Program-made: the position numbers and the translations under genes
In this document: in pieces, positions 16,197 to 25,449 of the stretch
Layout: the number at the start of each line of letters is the position of its first letter
How positions within the stretch are numbered: position 1 is the stretch's first letter
NCBI GenBank assembly: GCA_023405135.1
Contig: JAEXYZ010000017.1
Location: forward strand, 1 to 41,121
From: Bacillota bacterium
Lineage (GTDB): Bacteria; Bacillota; Bacilli; Bacillales_A; Planococcaceae
Reading direction: 5' to 3'
Length of the DNA stretch: 41,121 nucleotides
The notes under the pieces: model-generated
What the model saw: only the letters and a program-made list of their open reading frames with translations
What the model was told of the DNA's origin: nothing
Database searches by the model: none

Positions 16197-16700
16197 ATGC
16201 TGATGGAGCGTTTAATTCTGGTAGCAATGTGGCTGTTTGGCTTTGTTGGCTTTATTTTGTTTATTCCACGCAAAGACCTGCGAAAAGGATTCATGGCATT
16301 TTCGATTTTTCAATCAATCACCTGGCTTTGTAATATGTTTAGTTTTAATTATGGTTTGTTAAGTGCTCCAGTCCGGGAGTTCCCAAAAGCGACTGATCTC
16401 GCAATTACAATCAGTTATTTATTTTATCCCGTATTATTTTCCATATATTATGTCCATAAAAGAGTAGAATGGAGTTTCTGGTCTAGATTTGGCTACTTTT
16501 TTGTTTGGGTCTTTATCGTCACTTTGTTTGATAATGTAATCGAGAGATATACAGATTTATTAGAATATGGATTCTTAACTTGGTATGGGATGTGGATGTA
16601 CATTGGCTTTCTCTTTTTTATTAGTCAAGTATGCTGTAATTGGTTCTTTAAGGATAAATCATTATTTCAAACGGAGCAGCTGAGATTAAATGAGAATTGA
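16197..16700 (+). CDS. CBO0543 family membrane protein (copy 1)
   Basis: A 167-residue integral membrane protein with about five helices, matching the CBO0543 family: short hydrophobic proteins with a conserved VREFPKATD..-type segment and a W-Y-rich C-terminal half (LTWYGMWMYIG). The function is unknown. GGAGAG lies 11-13 nt before the ATG; a second ATG at 16203 is possible. It overlaps the next gene by 11 nt, so the two are translationally linked. The protein may pair with its neighbour. Confidence 0.72.
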   Translation: MLMERLILVAMWLFGFVGFILFIPRKDLRKGFMAFSIFQSITWLCNMFSFNYGLLSAPVREFPKATDLAITISYLFYPVLFSIYYVHKRVEWSFWSRFGYFFVWVFIVTLFDNVIERYTDLLEYGFLTWYGMWMYIGFLFFISQVCCNWFFKDKSLFQTEQLRLNEN

Positions 16701-17172
16701 ATGGTGGATCTTATTATCGGCATACGTTGTGGGAATAGGACTTCTTTTCTTCATACCGAAAAATAAAATTCGGCTTGCAGTAGTGGCTTTTTTGTTCAAA
16801 CAGGTTATTACTTTTCTTTTTGGATTAGTGGTTGTAGAGTTGGTATTGATTGAATATCCAGTGCGATTATTCCCTTCAATTAATCGGACGAGCTTCACTT
16901 TTGAGTACTTTTTTTTTCCAATAGTATGTGCAATTTTTAATGTATGGTATCCAAATGGTCGGAGTACGCTTATCCAATGGGGATATTATGTTGTATATAG
17001 TTCCATTTTGACTATCCTTGAAGTCATTATGGAAAAACATACTAATCTCATCAAGTATGTCAACTGGGAGTGGTATTATTCTTGGATAACATTATGTCTT
17101 ACATTTTATTTTACGCGTCTATTTTGTATATGGTTTTTCAAAAAGGGCAGACTTGCTTCAATGAAACCATAG
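16690..17172 (+). CDS. CBO0543 family membrane protein (copy 2)
   Basis: A 160-residue membrane protein, a diverged paralogue of the gene before it: both have the FIP+ loop after helix 1, PVR.FP, a central YFFFP/LFYPV segment, E(K/R)(H/Y)T(N/D)L and a C-terminal WFFK. The start overlaps the previous stop region by 11 nt, a sign of translational coupling. A pair of different but related membrane proteins made in step suggests a heterodimer. No function is assigned to the family. Confidence 0.7.
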   Translation: MRIEWWILLSAYVVGIGLLFFIPKNKIRLAVVAFLFKQVITFLFGLVVVELVLIEYPVRLFPSINRTSFTFEYFFFPIVCAIFNVWYPNGRSTLIQWGYYVVYSSILTILEVIMEKHTNLIKYVNWEWYYSWITLCLTFYFTRLFCIWFFKKGRLASMKP

Positions 17173-17382
17173 GCTGAGTTACAAATTGAACATTTATTTA
17201 AGAAAGAAATTAATTAAAAATAATTTGATTACCAATCCTGTCAACATAAGACTATTATGGCCATTACTCAAGTAAAGTTGCAACTCCAAGTTTATTTATA
17301 CCTGCAATTTTATTTTGTTAGTACGGTTTCCTAGCGCTACCTCAAATAGGGTTCAGTCTTATTATTTAATTCTCAATGCTGT
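17173..17382. other. Intergenic stretch before the mutS2-like promoter
   Basis: About 210 bases between the CBO0543 pair and the mutS2-like promoter. No gene, strong hairpin or repeat was recognised. Confidence 0.5.
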
Positions 17383-17411
17383 TTGACGAAACTGTTTTTC
17401 CATGGTACATT
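17383..17411 (+). promoter_or_regulatory. Promoter of the mutS2-like transcript
   Basis: TTGACG (17383-17388), 17-nt spacer, TACATT (17406-17411). Predicted start near 17418 gives a leader of about 390 nt before the mutS2-like ATG. Confidence 0.6.
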
Positions 17412-17442
17412 ATTTCCATATTACAAAAAGGTGTGGTGAATT

Positions 17443-17466
17443 ATGTCGGTAGTAGGTATCAACTAA
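17443..17466 (+). CDS. Leader peptide uORF (MSVVGIN) of mutS2-like gene
   Basis: ATG-TCG-GTA-GTA-GGT-ATC-AAC-TAA encodes seven residues. AAAGGTG lies 9 nt upstream, and the ATG is ~25 nt from the predicted transcript start. Its last codons and stop form the left arm of an 8-bp hairpin (17460-17467 with 17472-17479), so a ribosome stalled on it would open that hairpin. This is the layout of leader peptides in attenuated resistance genes. Translation is inferred from the ribosome site and position only. Confidence 0.5.
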   Translation: MSVVGIN

Positions 17467-17717
17467 TTGTTATTAGTTGAATAAGGTGCTTATTTTCTGG
17501 TCAATGCCAGTTTATTAAGAATGCCTTTTTTCAAACATGTTTCTTTAACATTTTTGAATACCTGCTATCAGACTGCTTCTATTTCCATATATTCGTTTAG
17601 TGTAGAATGTAAGACATTAAGCTTTGAGGGTGGATTCTATCCTGTCATGTTTAATTTATTTAGGTCTTATTTATTCATGCCTATTCGAGATATGACCTTG
17701 TTTTGTAGCAAGGTTAT

Positions 17718-17793
17718 GCCCGCGGAAGCTTTCTGTCCAATTTGGTTGTCTAAATTGGAAGGTAGGGAAGGCTTTAGCGGGCTTATTTTATTT
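17718..17793 (+). terminator. Intrinsic terminator inside the mutS2-like leader
   Basis: GCCCGC (17718-17723) pairs with GCGGGC (17777-17782). The stem continues as GAAGCTTTCT (17725-17734) against GGGAAGGCTTT (17766-17775), then TCCAATTT (17736-17743) against AAATTGGA (17752-17759). TTATTTTATTT follows. It ends only 18 nt before the mutS2-like ATG, so it must be bypassed for expression and belongs to the gene's own control. Confidence 0.75.
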
Positions 17794-17810
17794 GGAATGA
17801 GGAAGATAAA

Positions 17811-19718
17811 ATGAATAATATGACCTTTGAAAAATTACACTACCACGAATTAAAAGATAAAGTTAAAAACCATTGTGTTAGCAGTTTAGGTAAAGAGTTA
17901 ATAGAAAGATTACAGCCAAGCTCGAATATAAATGTCGTTCGTAATCGTTTAAATGAAACGAGTGAGGCGAGAGAGTTATTGGACGCTGAAAAGCACTTGC
18001 CATTAACCGGCATTACCAATATAACTAGCCATATTGAAAAAATAGAAAAGGGCATGGTATTAACACCAGCAGAGTTACTAGCCATTTCTGATTTTTTAAG
18101 AGGCTGTAGAAAAATTAAAAAGTTTATGGCGGATAAAGAATTTTTTGCGCCTGTACTTTACTCCTATGCACTTTCTATAACTGATTTTCGAGATATCGAA
18201 GAGGATATCCTATTTGCAATTAGAGGAAATCGAGTTGATTCTGGAGCTAGTAAAGAGTTAAAACGAATTAGGAACCAGATAGAGAAAACAGAACAGAAAA
18301 TCGAAGAACGTTTGAATAAGTTTTTGAAAAATGGAGCCAATAAAGAATATATCCAAGAATTTTATATCAGTAAGAAAGATGATCGTTTTACGATTCCAAT
18401 TAAAGCATCCTTTAAGAATGATGTAGCTGGAACGATTATTGAAACATCCTCTAAAGGATCTACAGTATTTATTGAACCTGAGGCTGTCTCGAAGCTTAAT
18501 GTGGAATTAGTGAGTTTGAAATCAGAAGAATCCGTAGAGGAATATCAAATATTAGCAACGTTAACCGGTGCAATTCATGAATCGCTTCATGAAATAGGTA
18601 TTAATATTGAATGCATCAGTCAGTACGACATGATTTTTGCGAAAGCCAAATATAGTAAAAGTACCGACGCAATTGAACCGAAAATCAATAATTATGGATA
18701 TATAAAATTAATTAATAGTAAACATCCATTATTAGAAGGCAACATTGTCCCGTTGGATTTTGAAATCGGTGAAGATTATAGAAGCTTGATTATTACAGGT
18801 CCTAATGCGGGTGGGAAAACCGTCGTATTAAAAACCATTGGAATTCTTACTTTAGCTGTCATGTCAGGGTTTCATATTACGGCCAAACAAGGGACTGAAA
18901 TTGCCATCTTTGATCACGTGTTTGTTGATATTGGGGATAATCAAAGCATAGAGAACGCCCTAAGTACTTTTTCCTCCCATATGAAGAATATTTCAGAGAT
19001 CATGAATAATGCTAATAATAATACTCTGCTTTTATTCGATGAAATTGGAAGTGGAACGGAGCCGAATGAAGGTGCTGCCTTAGCAATCGCAATTTTGGAA
19101 GAGTTTTATCATATGGGATGTATTACAATTGCAACAACTCATTATGGAGAAATTAAACGGTATTCTGAAATGCACGATGATTTTATGAATGCGGCCATGT
19201 TATTTAATAGTGCCGAATTGAAGCCGATGTATAAGTTATTAATAGGGAAATCAGGAGACAGTAATGCACTTTGGATTTCAAGCAGGATGAATATCCGTGA
19301 AAATGTTTTGAAGCGGGCTCAATTGTATATAGAAAATAAAAATTATAACTTGGAAGTAATAAATGAAAACAAAATAAAAAAACCGGTACATGAAGTGAAT
19401 CAGCCATTAGAGGCATATCAATATGAAATAGGTGACCGGGTAAAATTAATCAGCCAGGATGATTATGCAATCGTCTTTGAACCGAGAGATAAATTTAATA
19501 ACATTAAACTGTTTTATAAAGGTGAAGTATTGGAAGTAAATATTAAGCGGATTCAATTAGACATTAAAGCAAGTCAATTATATCCTGAAGGGTATGATAA
19601 AAACACCTTATTTACCAATTTTCAAGATAGAAAGCTGCAGCATGATCTGGAGAGAGGTTCGAAAAAGGCACTGCGAAAGGTTCAAAAGGAGATTAAAAAT
19701 AGAAAAAATCTAGAATAG
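17811..19718 (+). CDS. MutS2-like ATPase lacking the Smr nuclease domain
   Basis: A 635-residue MutS2-type protein. Residues ~1-310 are the core and lever/clamp domains with coiled-coil stretches (FEKLHYHELKDKV at the start, as in MutS2). The MutS ATPase follows, with Walker A TGPNAGGKT (329-337), Walker B LLLFDEIGSGTEPNEGAA (D410-E411) and an ATTHYGEIK switch. A KOW-like segment lies at ~545-580 (YQYEIGDRVKLI). Full MutS2 has ~785 residues and ends in an Smr domain; here the protein stops after a basic tail (KKALRKVQKEIKNRK). Full-length bacterial MutS2 is known to act on collided ribosomes. The attenuator leader fits an inducible ribosome-related role. GAGGAAG precedes the ATG. Confidence 0.88.
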   Translation: MNNMTFEKLHYHELKDKVKNHCVSSLGKELIERLQPSSNINVVRNRLNETSEARELLDAEKHLPLTGITNITSHIEKIEKGMVLTPAELLAISDFLRGCRKIKKFMADKEFFAPVLYSYALSITDFRDIEEDILFAIRGNRVDSGASKELKRIRNQIEKTEQKIEERLNKFLKNGANKEYIQEFYISKKDDRFTIPIKASFKNDVAGTIIETSSKGSTVFIEPEAVSKLNVELVSLKSEESVEEYQILATLTGAIHESLHEIGINIECISQYDMIFAKAKYSKSTDAIEPKINNYGYIKLINSKHPLLEGNIVPLDFEIGEDYRSLIITGPNAGGKTVVLKTIGILTLAVMSGFHITAKQGTEIAIFDHVFVDIGDNQSIENALSTFSSHMKNISEIMNNANNNTLLLFDEIGSGTEPNEGAALAIAILEEFYHMGCITIATTHYGEIKRYSEMHDDFMNAAMLFNSAELKPMYKLLIGKSGDSNALWISSRMNIRENVLKRAQLYIENKNYNLEVINENKIKKPVHEVNQPLEAYQYEIGDRVKLISQDDYAIVFEPRDKFNNIKLFYKGEVLEVNIKRIQLDIKASQLYPEGYDKNTLFTNFQDRKLQHDLERGSKKALRKVQKEIKNRKNLE

Positions 19719-19943
19719 TTGTCTAAATTGTATGAAGTTGATCTTCCACTATCGGAGAGATGTCCAACAAAGCAAAAATCTTCTGCTACTTTACGTAATT
19801 GGGAAAAGATAAGGTACTCTTGTTCATCGAGAAAATATAGCCAATAATTATCGTATTGTGTTTCGTATCAGTATATAAAGTTTTTTGCCAAACCAACGGA
19901 TGTTTTAGTAAAAACAATAAAATTATATCCTTAAGGTATAGGT

Positions 19944-19991
19944 AAAGAAAGTATTTTGATCAAACTTTGATTAAAATACTTTCTTTTTAAT
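19944..19991 (+). terminator. Terminator of the mutS2-like gene
   Basis: AAAGAAAGTATTTT (19944-19957) pairs with AAAATACTTTCTTT (19973-19986), with inner ATCAA/TTGAT, followed by TTAATT. It lies ~225 nt beyond the stop codon. 19719-19943 and 19992-20160 show no other gene. Confidence 0.85.
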
Positions 19992-20175
19992 TAATCTTAA
20001 GTAGAGCATTTGAGTTAGTTTGTGATTAAACTAACTTCTAAACCACCAATAATTAGGTTTGATATAATCTAGGAAATTTGTTTTTGGAGGTAAGGCGTTA
20101 GACTTTAGAAGTTTTCATAAATTTCCTGGATAAGCCATATCACTAATTATAATTACTGAAAGGTGTTAATGTGAA

Positions 20176-20883
20176 ATGTGGCTATTCGGGTTTCTATGCA
20201 CTTCTTTAGGAATATTAATCGGTGGAACAATTGCTTGGTTATTTAAAGGATTACAACAGAAAATCGATCTTGTTTATGGCATTTGTGCTGGGATTATTTT
20301 GGGCTTAATTAGTATTGAAATTTTTCCAGAAGCGATTGAATTGGGAGGATGGTTAATTACTATAGTTGGATTTACTGTAGGGATGATTTTATTCGGATTA
20401 TTACATAATGTATTGCACTATATTCAAGTGTTTAAAAAAACTTCAAATATATATATTCGATCAGGTTTATTATTATTAATTAGTTTCGCGGTTCATAATT
20501 TACCGATGGGAATTACTCTAGGGGCTAGTCAAGAAAAGGAATTTACAATTTCCCTATTACAAACACTCTTATTCCATAGTATCCCCGAAGGAATTATTTT
20601 ATTTACCCCTTTAATTATGGCGGGTATAAATGTTTTCCTTGGATTTTTAATCACCTTAATTATATCCAGTCCAGTCCTCCTAGGTGTTTTTATTGGGGGG
20701 GTATTAGGATTTAACCACCAATATTTCTCTGCGTTCTTAATTAGCATAACGATAGGAATAATTTTAATGGTCACAGTATCAGAAATATTATATCCAGCAT
20801 TATTAAAATCGTCTCCATTAAAAATAATTGCCTTTACTTTAATCGGGTTTGGGATAATAGGGTTATATATTAAATTATTCTAA
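20176..20883 (+). CDS. ZIP family divalent-metal transporter
   Basis: A 235-residue membrane protein with about eight helices. The two metal-binding helices carry H107-NLPMG and H134-SIPEG, corresponding to the HN.PEG / HxxPEG motifs of helices 4 and 5 in ZIP transporters. In the first, Glu is replaced by Met (HNLPMG), which removes one ligand of the usual binuclear site. ZIPs carry Zn2+, Fe2+ or Mn2+ into the cytoplasm. AAAGGTG lies ~10 nt upstream of the ATG. It is monocistronic, with no recognisable Zur or MntR box. The metal is unknown. Confidence 0.85.
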   Translation: MWLFGFLCTSLGILIGGTIAWLFKGLQQKIDLVYGICAGIILGLISIEIFPEAIELGGWLITIVGFTVGMILFGLLHNVLHYIQVFKKTSNIYIRSGLLLLISFAVHNLPMGITLGASQEKEFTISLLQTLLFHSIPEGIILFTPLIMAGINVFLGFLITLIISSPVLLGVFIGGVLGFNHQYFSAFLISITIGIILMVTVSEILYPALLKSSPLKIIAFTLIGFGIIGLYIKLF

Positions 20884-21097
20884 CCAGTATCCTAGTTTTT
20901 AGGGATTAGACAGTTGTTCAATCCATTCTGAAATGCTCCTTAAATTTAAAATTATACTGTAAAATTAGCAAATGCTTTTGAATGGTTATGAATAACATCA
21001 CTTTTCCTATTATTTGTAGGTAAATGTATAACCTTCATACAAATACAGATACTATTTTCAGTGAAAAAACACACGGAATTTAGGAGTGTATAATCTA

Positions 21098-22081
21098 ATG
21101 ATTGAAAAACCTAAAATGAGTTCCTCTGAACTTGGAGCATTATGGATGACATATCAAAAAAAATCAATGATTTTACGGATATTGGAATATTTTATTGTGA
21201 AATCGGATGATCAACGAGCAAAGGATCTCATGTCTGAGCTATGGAATCAGCTTCATCCAATGATTATTGAAATGAAAACTACCCTTGAAAATGAGGGGGC
21301 GGCAGTTCCAGATGGTTTTACTAAAAAGGATGTTAATTTAGAAGCGCCAAAGTTATGGGAGAATGGTTTTGACATTATGTTTTGCCGAGTACTAAAAGAA
21401 ATAAGTATGGGGATGTACGTACTCCACTTAACGATGTCTTACCGTCAAGACATTATAAAACTTTACAGGGATATGTCTGAAATAACAGAAACCTTTTATG
21501 GTCATTTCACACAGTATTTGCTTGATAATAACCTCTATACACGCCCGACTTATGTCTCCATGCCAACATCAACCAATTATATATCGGATGAAGATTATTC
21601 AAAAGGATCTAATATTTTTGGAAACAAGCGTACATTAAATACTGTTGAGTTTGGCAATCTATATCGTACAATTGAAACAAATATTACTGGTATGCAACTG
21701 TTAAATGGTTTCATCCAAACTTCTATAGACGAAGATGTAAAAAAGTATTTTATTCAAGGGATAGAGCTTTCCAAGGAAATTTTACGCGAGTCTTCTAACA
21801 TTCTTCTTGAAGATAGTATCCAACCACCTGCAACACCTGGAGGAACCGTTATAAACTCAACAATAGCTCCTTTTTCAGAAAAGTTAATGATGTTCTGTAA
21901 CTACCTGTTGAGTGCATTTTCCCTTGGAGGCGGTGGCTTCAGCGCGGGCTTTAGTTTACGTAAAGATCTACAGACTAAAAATGTAATATTTGCTAAAGAC
22001 ATATATCAATATCAGCTGAACGGTATTAAGCTAATGATGTCTAAAGGATGGTTTGAAGAACCACCAAAAATGGATTTATAA
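21098..22081 (+). CDS. DUF3231 family protein (copy 2)
   Basis: A 327-residue, two-repeat DUF3231 protein, a paralogue of the gene at 468. The shared blocks include SELGALWMTYQKKSM, GFTKKDVNLEAPKLW, SxIAPFSEKLMMF and the C-terminal KGWFEEPPK. A GTG at 21086 is in frame, but it overlaps AGGAG and so would be too close. ATG 21098 has AGGAG 11 nt upstream and starts at the conserved region. It is monocistronic. Function unknown; the family is largely confined to spore formers. Confidence 0.83.
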   Translation: MIEKPKMSSSELGALWMTYQKKSMILRILEYFIVKSDDQRAKDLMSELWNQLHPMIIEMKTTLENEGAAVPDGFTKKDVNLEAPKLWENGFDIMFCRVLKEISMGMYVLHLTMSYRQDIIKLYRDMSEITETFYGHFTQYLLDNNLYTRPTYVSMPTSTNYISDEDYSKGSNIFGNKRTLNTVEFGNLYRTIETNITGMQLLNGFIQTSIDEDVKKYFIQGIELSKEILRESSNILLEDSIQPPATPGGTVINSTIAPFSEKLMMFCNYLLSAFSLGGGGFSAGFSLRKDLQTKNVIFAKDIYQYQLNGIKLMMSKGWFEEPPKMDL

Positions 22082-23126
22082 AATTTTTGGATGTAAGATA
22101 GGATAAGAGCGTATTTAGCTTGAAATTGTAGATTATCTCCCGGTGTTTTTTACACGAGACAAAGCCCTTAAAATATAATAAACTAATTTTTCCAGCAAAA
22201 TGGGCGCAATTATAGGGAATTGTGCTCTTTCTTTATGAGTTGGGAAATATACTTCTACTAATGGAGGGAACTCTTTAGGAAGAAGAAATGCCTTTTTTAT
22301 GGAGGGAAGAGGTGAGTTAATTACAAATCGAACATATAGTTTTTTCTCTGGGGTTGCTATTTCTACACTCTTTTGTTGCAATAACAACGTCGTAGTACAT
22401 GACGTAGATAGTGTAACAAAAACCGAGTAGGGGACATGTCTGCAATTTTAGTACATCCTTATAGATGATATGAAGTTCATTATAATTTATCCGGCTGCTT
22501 TTCATTCTCTGTGATGAAATCTCGACTTACGAATGACTAAAGAGCACGATTATAACTAAATCGTGAAAAGCTTTTTTCAATGACTGTGTGATATTAGAGG
22601 TGAAGGTTAAAGGCAGAACGTTTGTGTATGAGTGGGGAAAAAACGAATAGAGCAAATTAAACAAGAAAATAATTTTTTTGAGGAAGAAAAATAACAAGAT
22701 TGTTTTGGTAAATAAACTTCCTGTGCTATCAGTAAAAGTTATAATAAATTATCTATAACATTGGCTGGAAGTTTAGGATTCAGAAATCCTATAAAATTTT
22801 TGTACAAATACATCTAATTCCTTATTCCAGAAAGGGGTGCTTTCCTTGAATAAGGAAGGTGCTTTTTCCATTAAAGAGCTATTTAATGGGAGAAGAATCT
22901 CGTGAAAATTGAAGCTTATGGTTATTACTAGTATGGTCTTGTGAAGGATTACATTAAAACAATAGTGGCAATTAAGTTGAAGGGGTAATTTATAAAATAC
23001 AAATAATCCTTAATTGGTTAAATATTCTTTACTATATTCCCTAAGAATACCTCGTTGTTAATTAGGAAATTCTATAATTGTAGAGACTTTTACACATAAT
23101 TATATTTATAGATTGGGGATTAATAA
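22082..23126. other. 1-kb stretch without a supported gene
   Basis: Two terminator-like hairpins lie here: CACGATT/AATCGTG (22545-22551 with 22559-22565) followed by AAAAGCTTTTTT, and TTCCTT-GAAT-AAGGAA with GGTGCTTTTT (about 22842-22865). A minus-strand open frame at 22133-22387 (84 codons, TTG start, no ribosome site) continues open upstream without a start, so it could be a gene remnant, but no family is recognised. No manganese riboswitch core was found before the terC-like gene. Confidence 0.45.
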
Positions 23127-23903
23127 ATGGAGTCACTATGGTTAGAGTATGCCTGGACATTGCTAATTCTAATAGGGTTAGAAGGGTTATTATCCGCTGA
23201 CAATGCCCTAGTACTTGCGGTTATTGCCAAGCATTTACCCGAAGAGCAGAAAAAAAGAGCTATAAATTACGGAATACTTTTGGCTTTTGTTTTCAGATTT
23301 GCTGCGCTTTTTGCAATTTCCTTTATCGCAAATGTCTGGCAGATACAAGCAATAGGAGCAGCCTATCTTCTTTATCTGGGGTTAAAGCATGTCATTAAGG
23401 CGAAGTTCGGGAAAGACAACAAAAATATCCATAAGGACGACGAAAAAGAATCTGCTGGCAAAGGTTTTGGTGCAACAGTAGGCAAGATTGCATTAGCAGA
23501 TCTCGCTTTTGCAGTTGATTCAATTCTAGCTGCTGTTGCTCTTGCCCTTGGTCTTCCGGATTCCCCTCTTGGCGATTTTGGTGGAATGGATGGAGGGAAA
23601 TTTATTGTTGTTGTTCTTGGAGGTATTGCTGGACTTATATTGATCAAATTTGCAGCAACTTGGTTTGTGCAACTACTTGATAAACGACCGGCATTGGAAA
23701 CGACAGCATATGCGATTGTTGCCTGGGTTGGTGTAAAACTGGCAATAATTACTCTTGCCCACGAAGATATCGGTATCTTGGATCCTCATTTCCCCCACAG
23801 TACTTTATGGACCCTGATTTTCTATGGAGTATTAGTAGGTATTGCTTTAATCGGTTGGTTTGCTCCTAACAATAAGTCAAAACAAAATAAAGAGACGTTA
23901 TAG
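23127..23903 (+). CDS. TerC family integral membrane protein (putative metal exporter)
   Basis: A 258-residue TerC-family protein with about seven helices. The two conserved acidic motifs are LEGLLSADNALVLA (residues ~18-31) and ALADLAFAVDSILAA (~122-136); the Asp residues are the expected metal-binding positions. Related Bacillus TerC proteins (YceF, YkoY) are implicated in Mn2+ export and metallation of secreted enzymes. A charged cytoplasmic loop (~95-112, DNKNIHKDDEKES) separates the halves. The ATG lies behind a weak GGGGA site. It stands alone. Confidence 0.88.
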   Translation: MESLWLEYAWTLLILIGLEGLLSADNALVLAVIAKHLPEEQKKRAINYGILLAFVFRFAALFAISFIANVWQIQAIGAAYLLYLGLKHVIKAKFGKDNKNIHKDDEKESAGKGFGATVGKIALADLAFAVDSILAAVALALGLPDSPLGDFGGMDGGKFIVVVLGGIAGLILIKFAATWFVQLLDKRPALETTAYAIVAWVGVKLAIITLAHEDIGILDPHFPHSTLWTLIFYGVLVGIALIGWFAPNNKSKQNKETL

Positions 23904-24142
23904 GTAGCAAAGGTATCAAAATTGAAGATGATTACTATTATCTTTTATAGTTATTGTTCTGTTAAAAGCGCTTTTCTGTTTCTGAAATAAGGAAAGCGTC
24001 TTTCTTCATGGAAAGGGTCATTTTCTGCAATAACATCTATCATAAATATTTACTAAAAATTCAGAGTGGCGTTTAGAGAAAAAGTTATAATAAATTTATT
24101 GTAAGATTTTTGAAATAAAAAAATTAATATGAGAAATTTACA

Positions 24143-24547
24143 ATGATACTTCATATTAGTAAAGAATTAAATAAGAGAGGTAAACAGTATATTGACGATG
24201 AACTTTATCGAATTAATCTTCAGTATTTTCCAAAAGATTTAGGTGGTATATATGAAGAAATCTGTCTATTTCTTAGGGATGATGATGGAATTGTTCGTGG
24301 AGGAATCCTTAATGAAATATGTTGGAATTGGTTAGAGATTCGTATATTTATGATCGATGAGGAAATAAGAAAATTAGGGTATGGAAGTTTATTAAAGAAA
24401 TTGAGAAAACAGCTTTTGAAAAAGAATGTGATTTCATACCTTGAGTTTCCAAGCATTGGACTTTTATAAAAAGCATGGTTATCAAGTATTCGGAAGTTAG
24501 ATAATTTAGGTCGAGAATTTAAACATTATTACTTAAATAAGATTTAA
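24143..24547 (+). pseudogene. GNAT acetyltransferase pseudogene (multiple frameshifts)
   Basis: The first ~88 codons read as a GNAT N-acetyltransferase (D-D-G-IVRGGI, then IDEEIRKLGYGSLL, the acetyl-CoA loop). Sequence homologous to the rest continues in other frames: IEKTAFEKECDF from ~24407, FQALDFYKKHGYQVFG from ~24451, and KLDNLGREFKHYYLNKI up to the stop at 24545-24547. At least three indels (near 24403, 24440 and 24493) break the frame, so the 108-codon open frame is not a complete enzyme. No good ribosome site precedes it. Confidence 0.8.
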
Positions 24548-24651
24548 AGAACTTGGAAATAAGTTTCTTTATTAAAAACGACTTTGGTGACGAATTTTAT
24601 TCAAGATATTTCTTGTTCATCCAAAGTAGGTAGATAAACTGTGTTCAGTGG

Positions 24652-24830
24652 GACTATATAGAGTGGATTTTTGATGAAGAAAAGAATACAGAATATTGGG
24701 CTTTAGAAAATGGAAAAGAATTTACACTAATTATGAAGCAAATGCACTTGTTAAATGGTTAAACAATATAAGATTTAAAAGAGTGCTCGCTAAATTAATC
24801 AGGAATCCTCAATTAAAATTAATTGAATAA
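24652..24830 (+). pseudogene. Gene fragment with a frameshift
   Basis: One frame reads DYIEWIFDEEKNTEYWALENGKEFTL (24652-24729). The -1 frame then continues NYEANALVKWLNNIRFKRVLAKLI and ends at TAA 24828-24830. Together they look like the C-terminal part of a gene split by one indel and missing its start. The family is not recognised. Confidence 0.5.
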
Positions 24831-25406
<576 letters not shown>

Positions 25407-25442
25407 AAAAGAGCATTTCTTCTATATGAGAAATGCTCTTTT
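25407..25442. terminator. Terminator of the CNNM/CorC-type gene
   Basis: AAAAGAGCATTTCT (25407-25420) pairs with AGAAATGCTCTTTT (25429-25442), a perfect 14-bp stem. T-rich sequence lies on both strands' exits, so it can act in both directions. It lies 7 nt beyond the minus-strand gene's stop. Confidence 0.9.
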
Positions 25443-25449
25443 AAAAATA

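Larger units (their letters stand above)
17418..17810 (+). promoter_or_regulatory. Structured leader with attenuator upstream of mutS2-like gene
   Basis: Elements in order: uORF (17443-17466); CAACTAAT/ATTAGTTG hairpin (17460-17479); AATAAG/CTTATT hairpin (17480-17494); CTGG/CCAG (17497-17510); TAGAAT...ATTCTA (from about 17603); ATGACCTTG/CAAGGTTAT (17692-17717); then the terminator hairpin at 17718-17782. A 97-codon open frame across it (17521-17814) has no ribosome site and runs through these stems, so it is not called. The whole reads as a transcription-attenuation leader. The mutually exclusive antiterminator fold was not worked out. Confidence 0.6.

Noticed and set aside
17521..17814. 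97-codon open frame before the mutS2-like gene
   Set aside because: There is no ribosome site, it runs through the leader stems and the terminator, and no protein family is recognisable. The RNA structure explains the region better.
22133..22505. Minus-strand open frames (84 and 62 codons) downstream of DUF3231 copy 2
   Set aside because: TTG/ATG starts lack ribosome sites. The longer frame stays open upstream without a start, so at best it is a remnant. A passing thought of ComK was not supported by conserved residues.
22900..23126. Possible yybP-ykoY manganese riboswitch before the terC-like gene
   Set aside because: The conserved core elements were not found; only a coincidental AGGGGTA is present.
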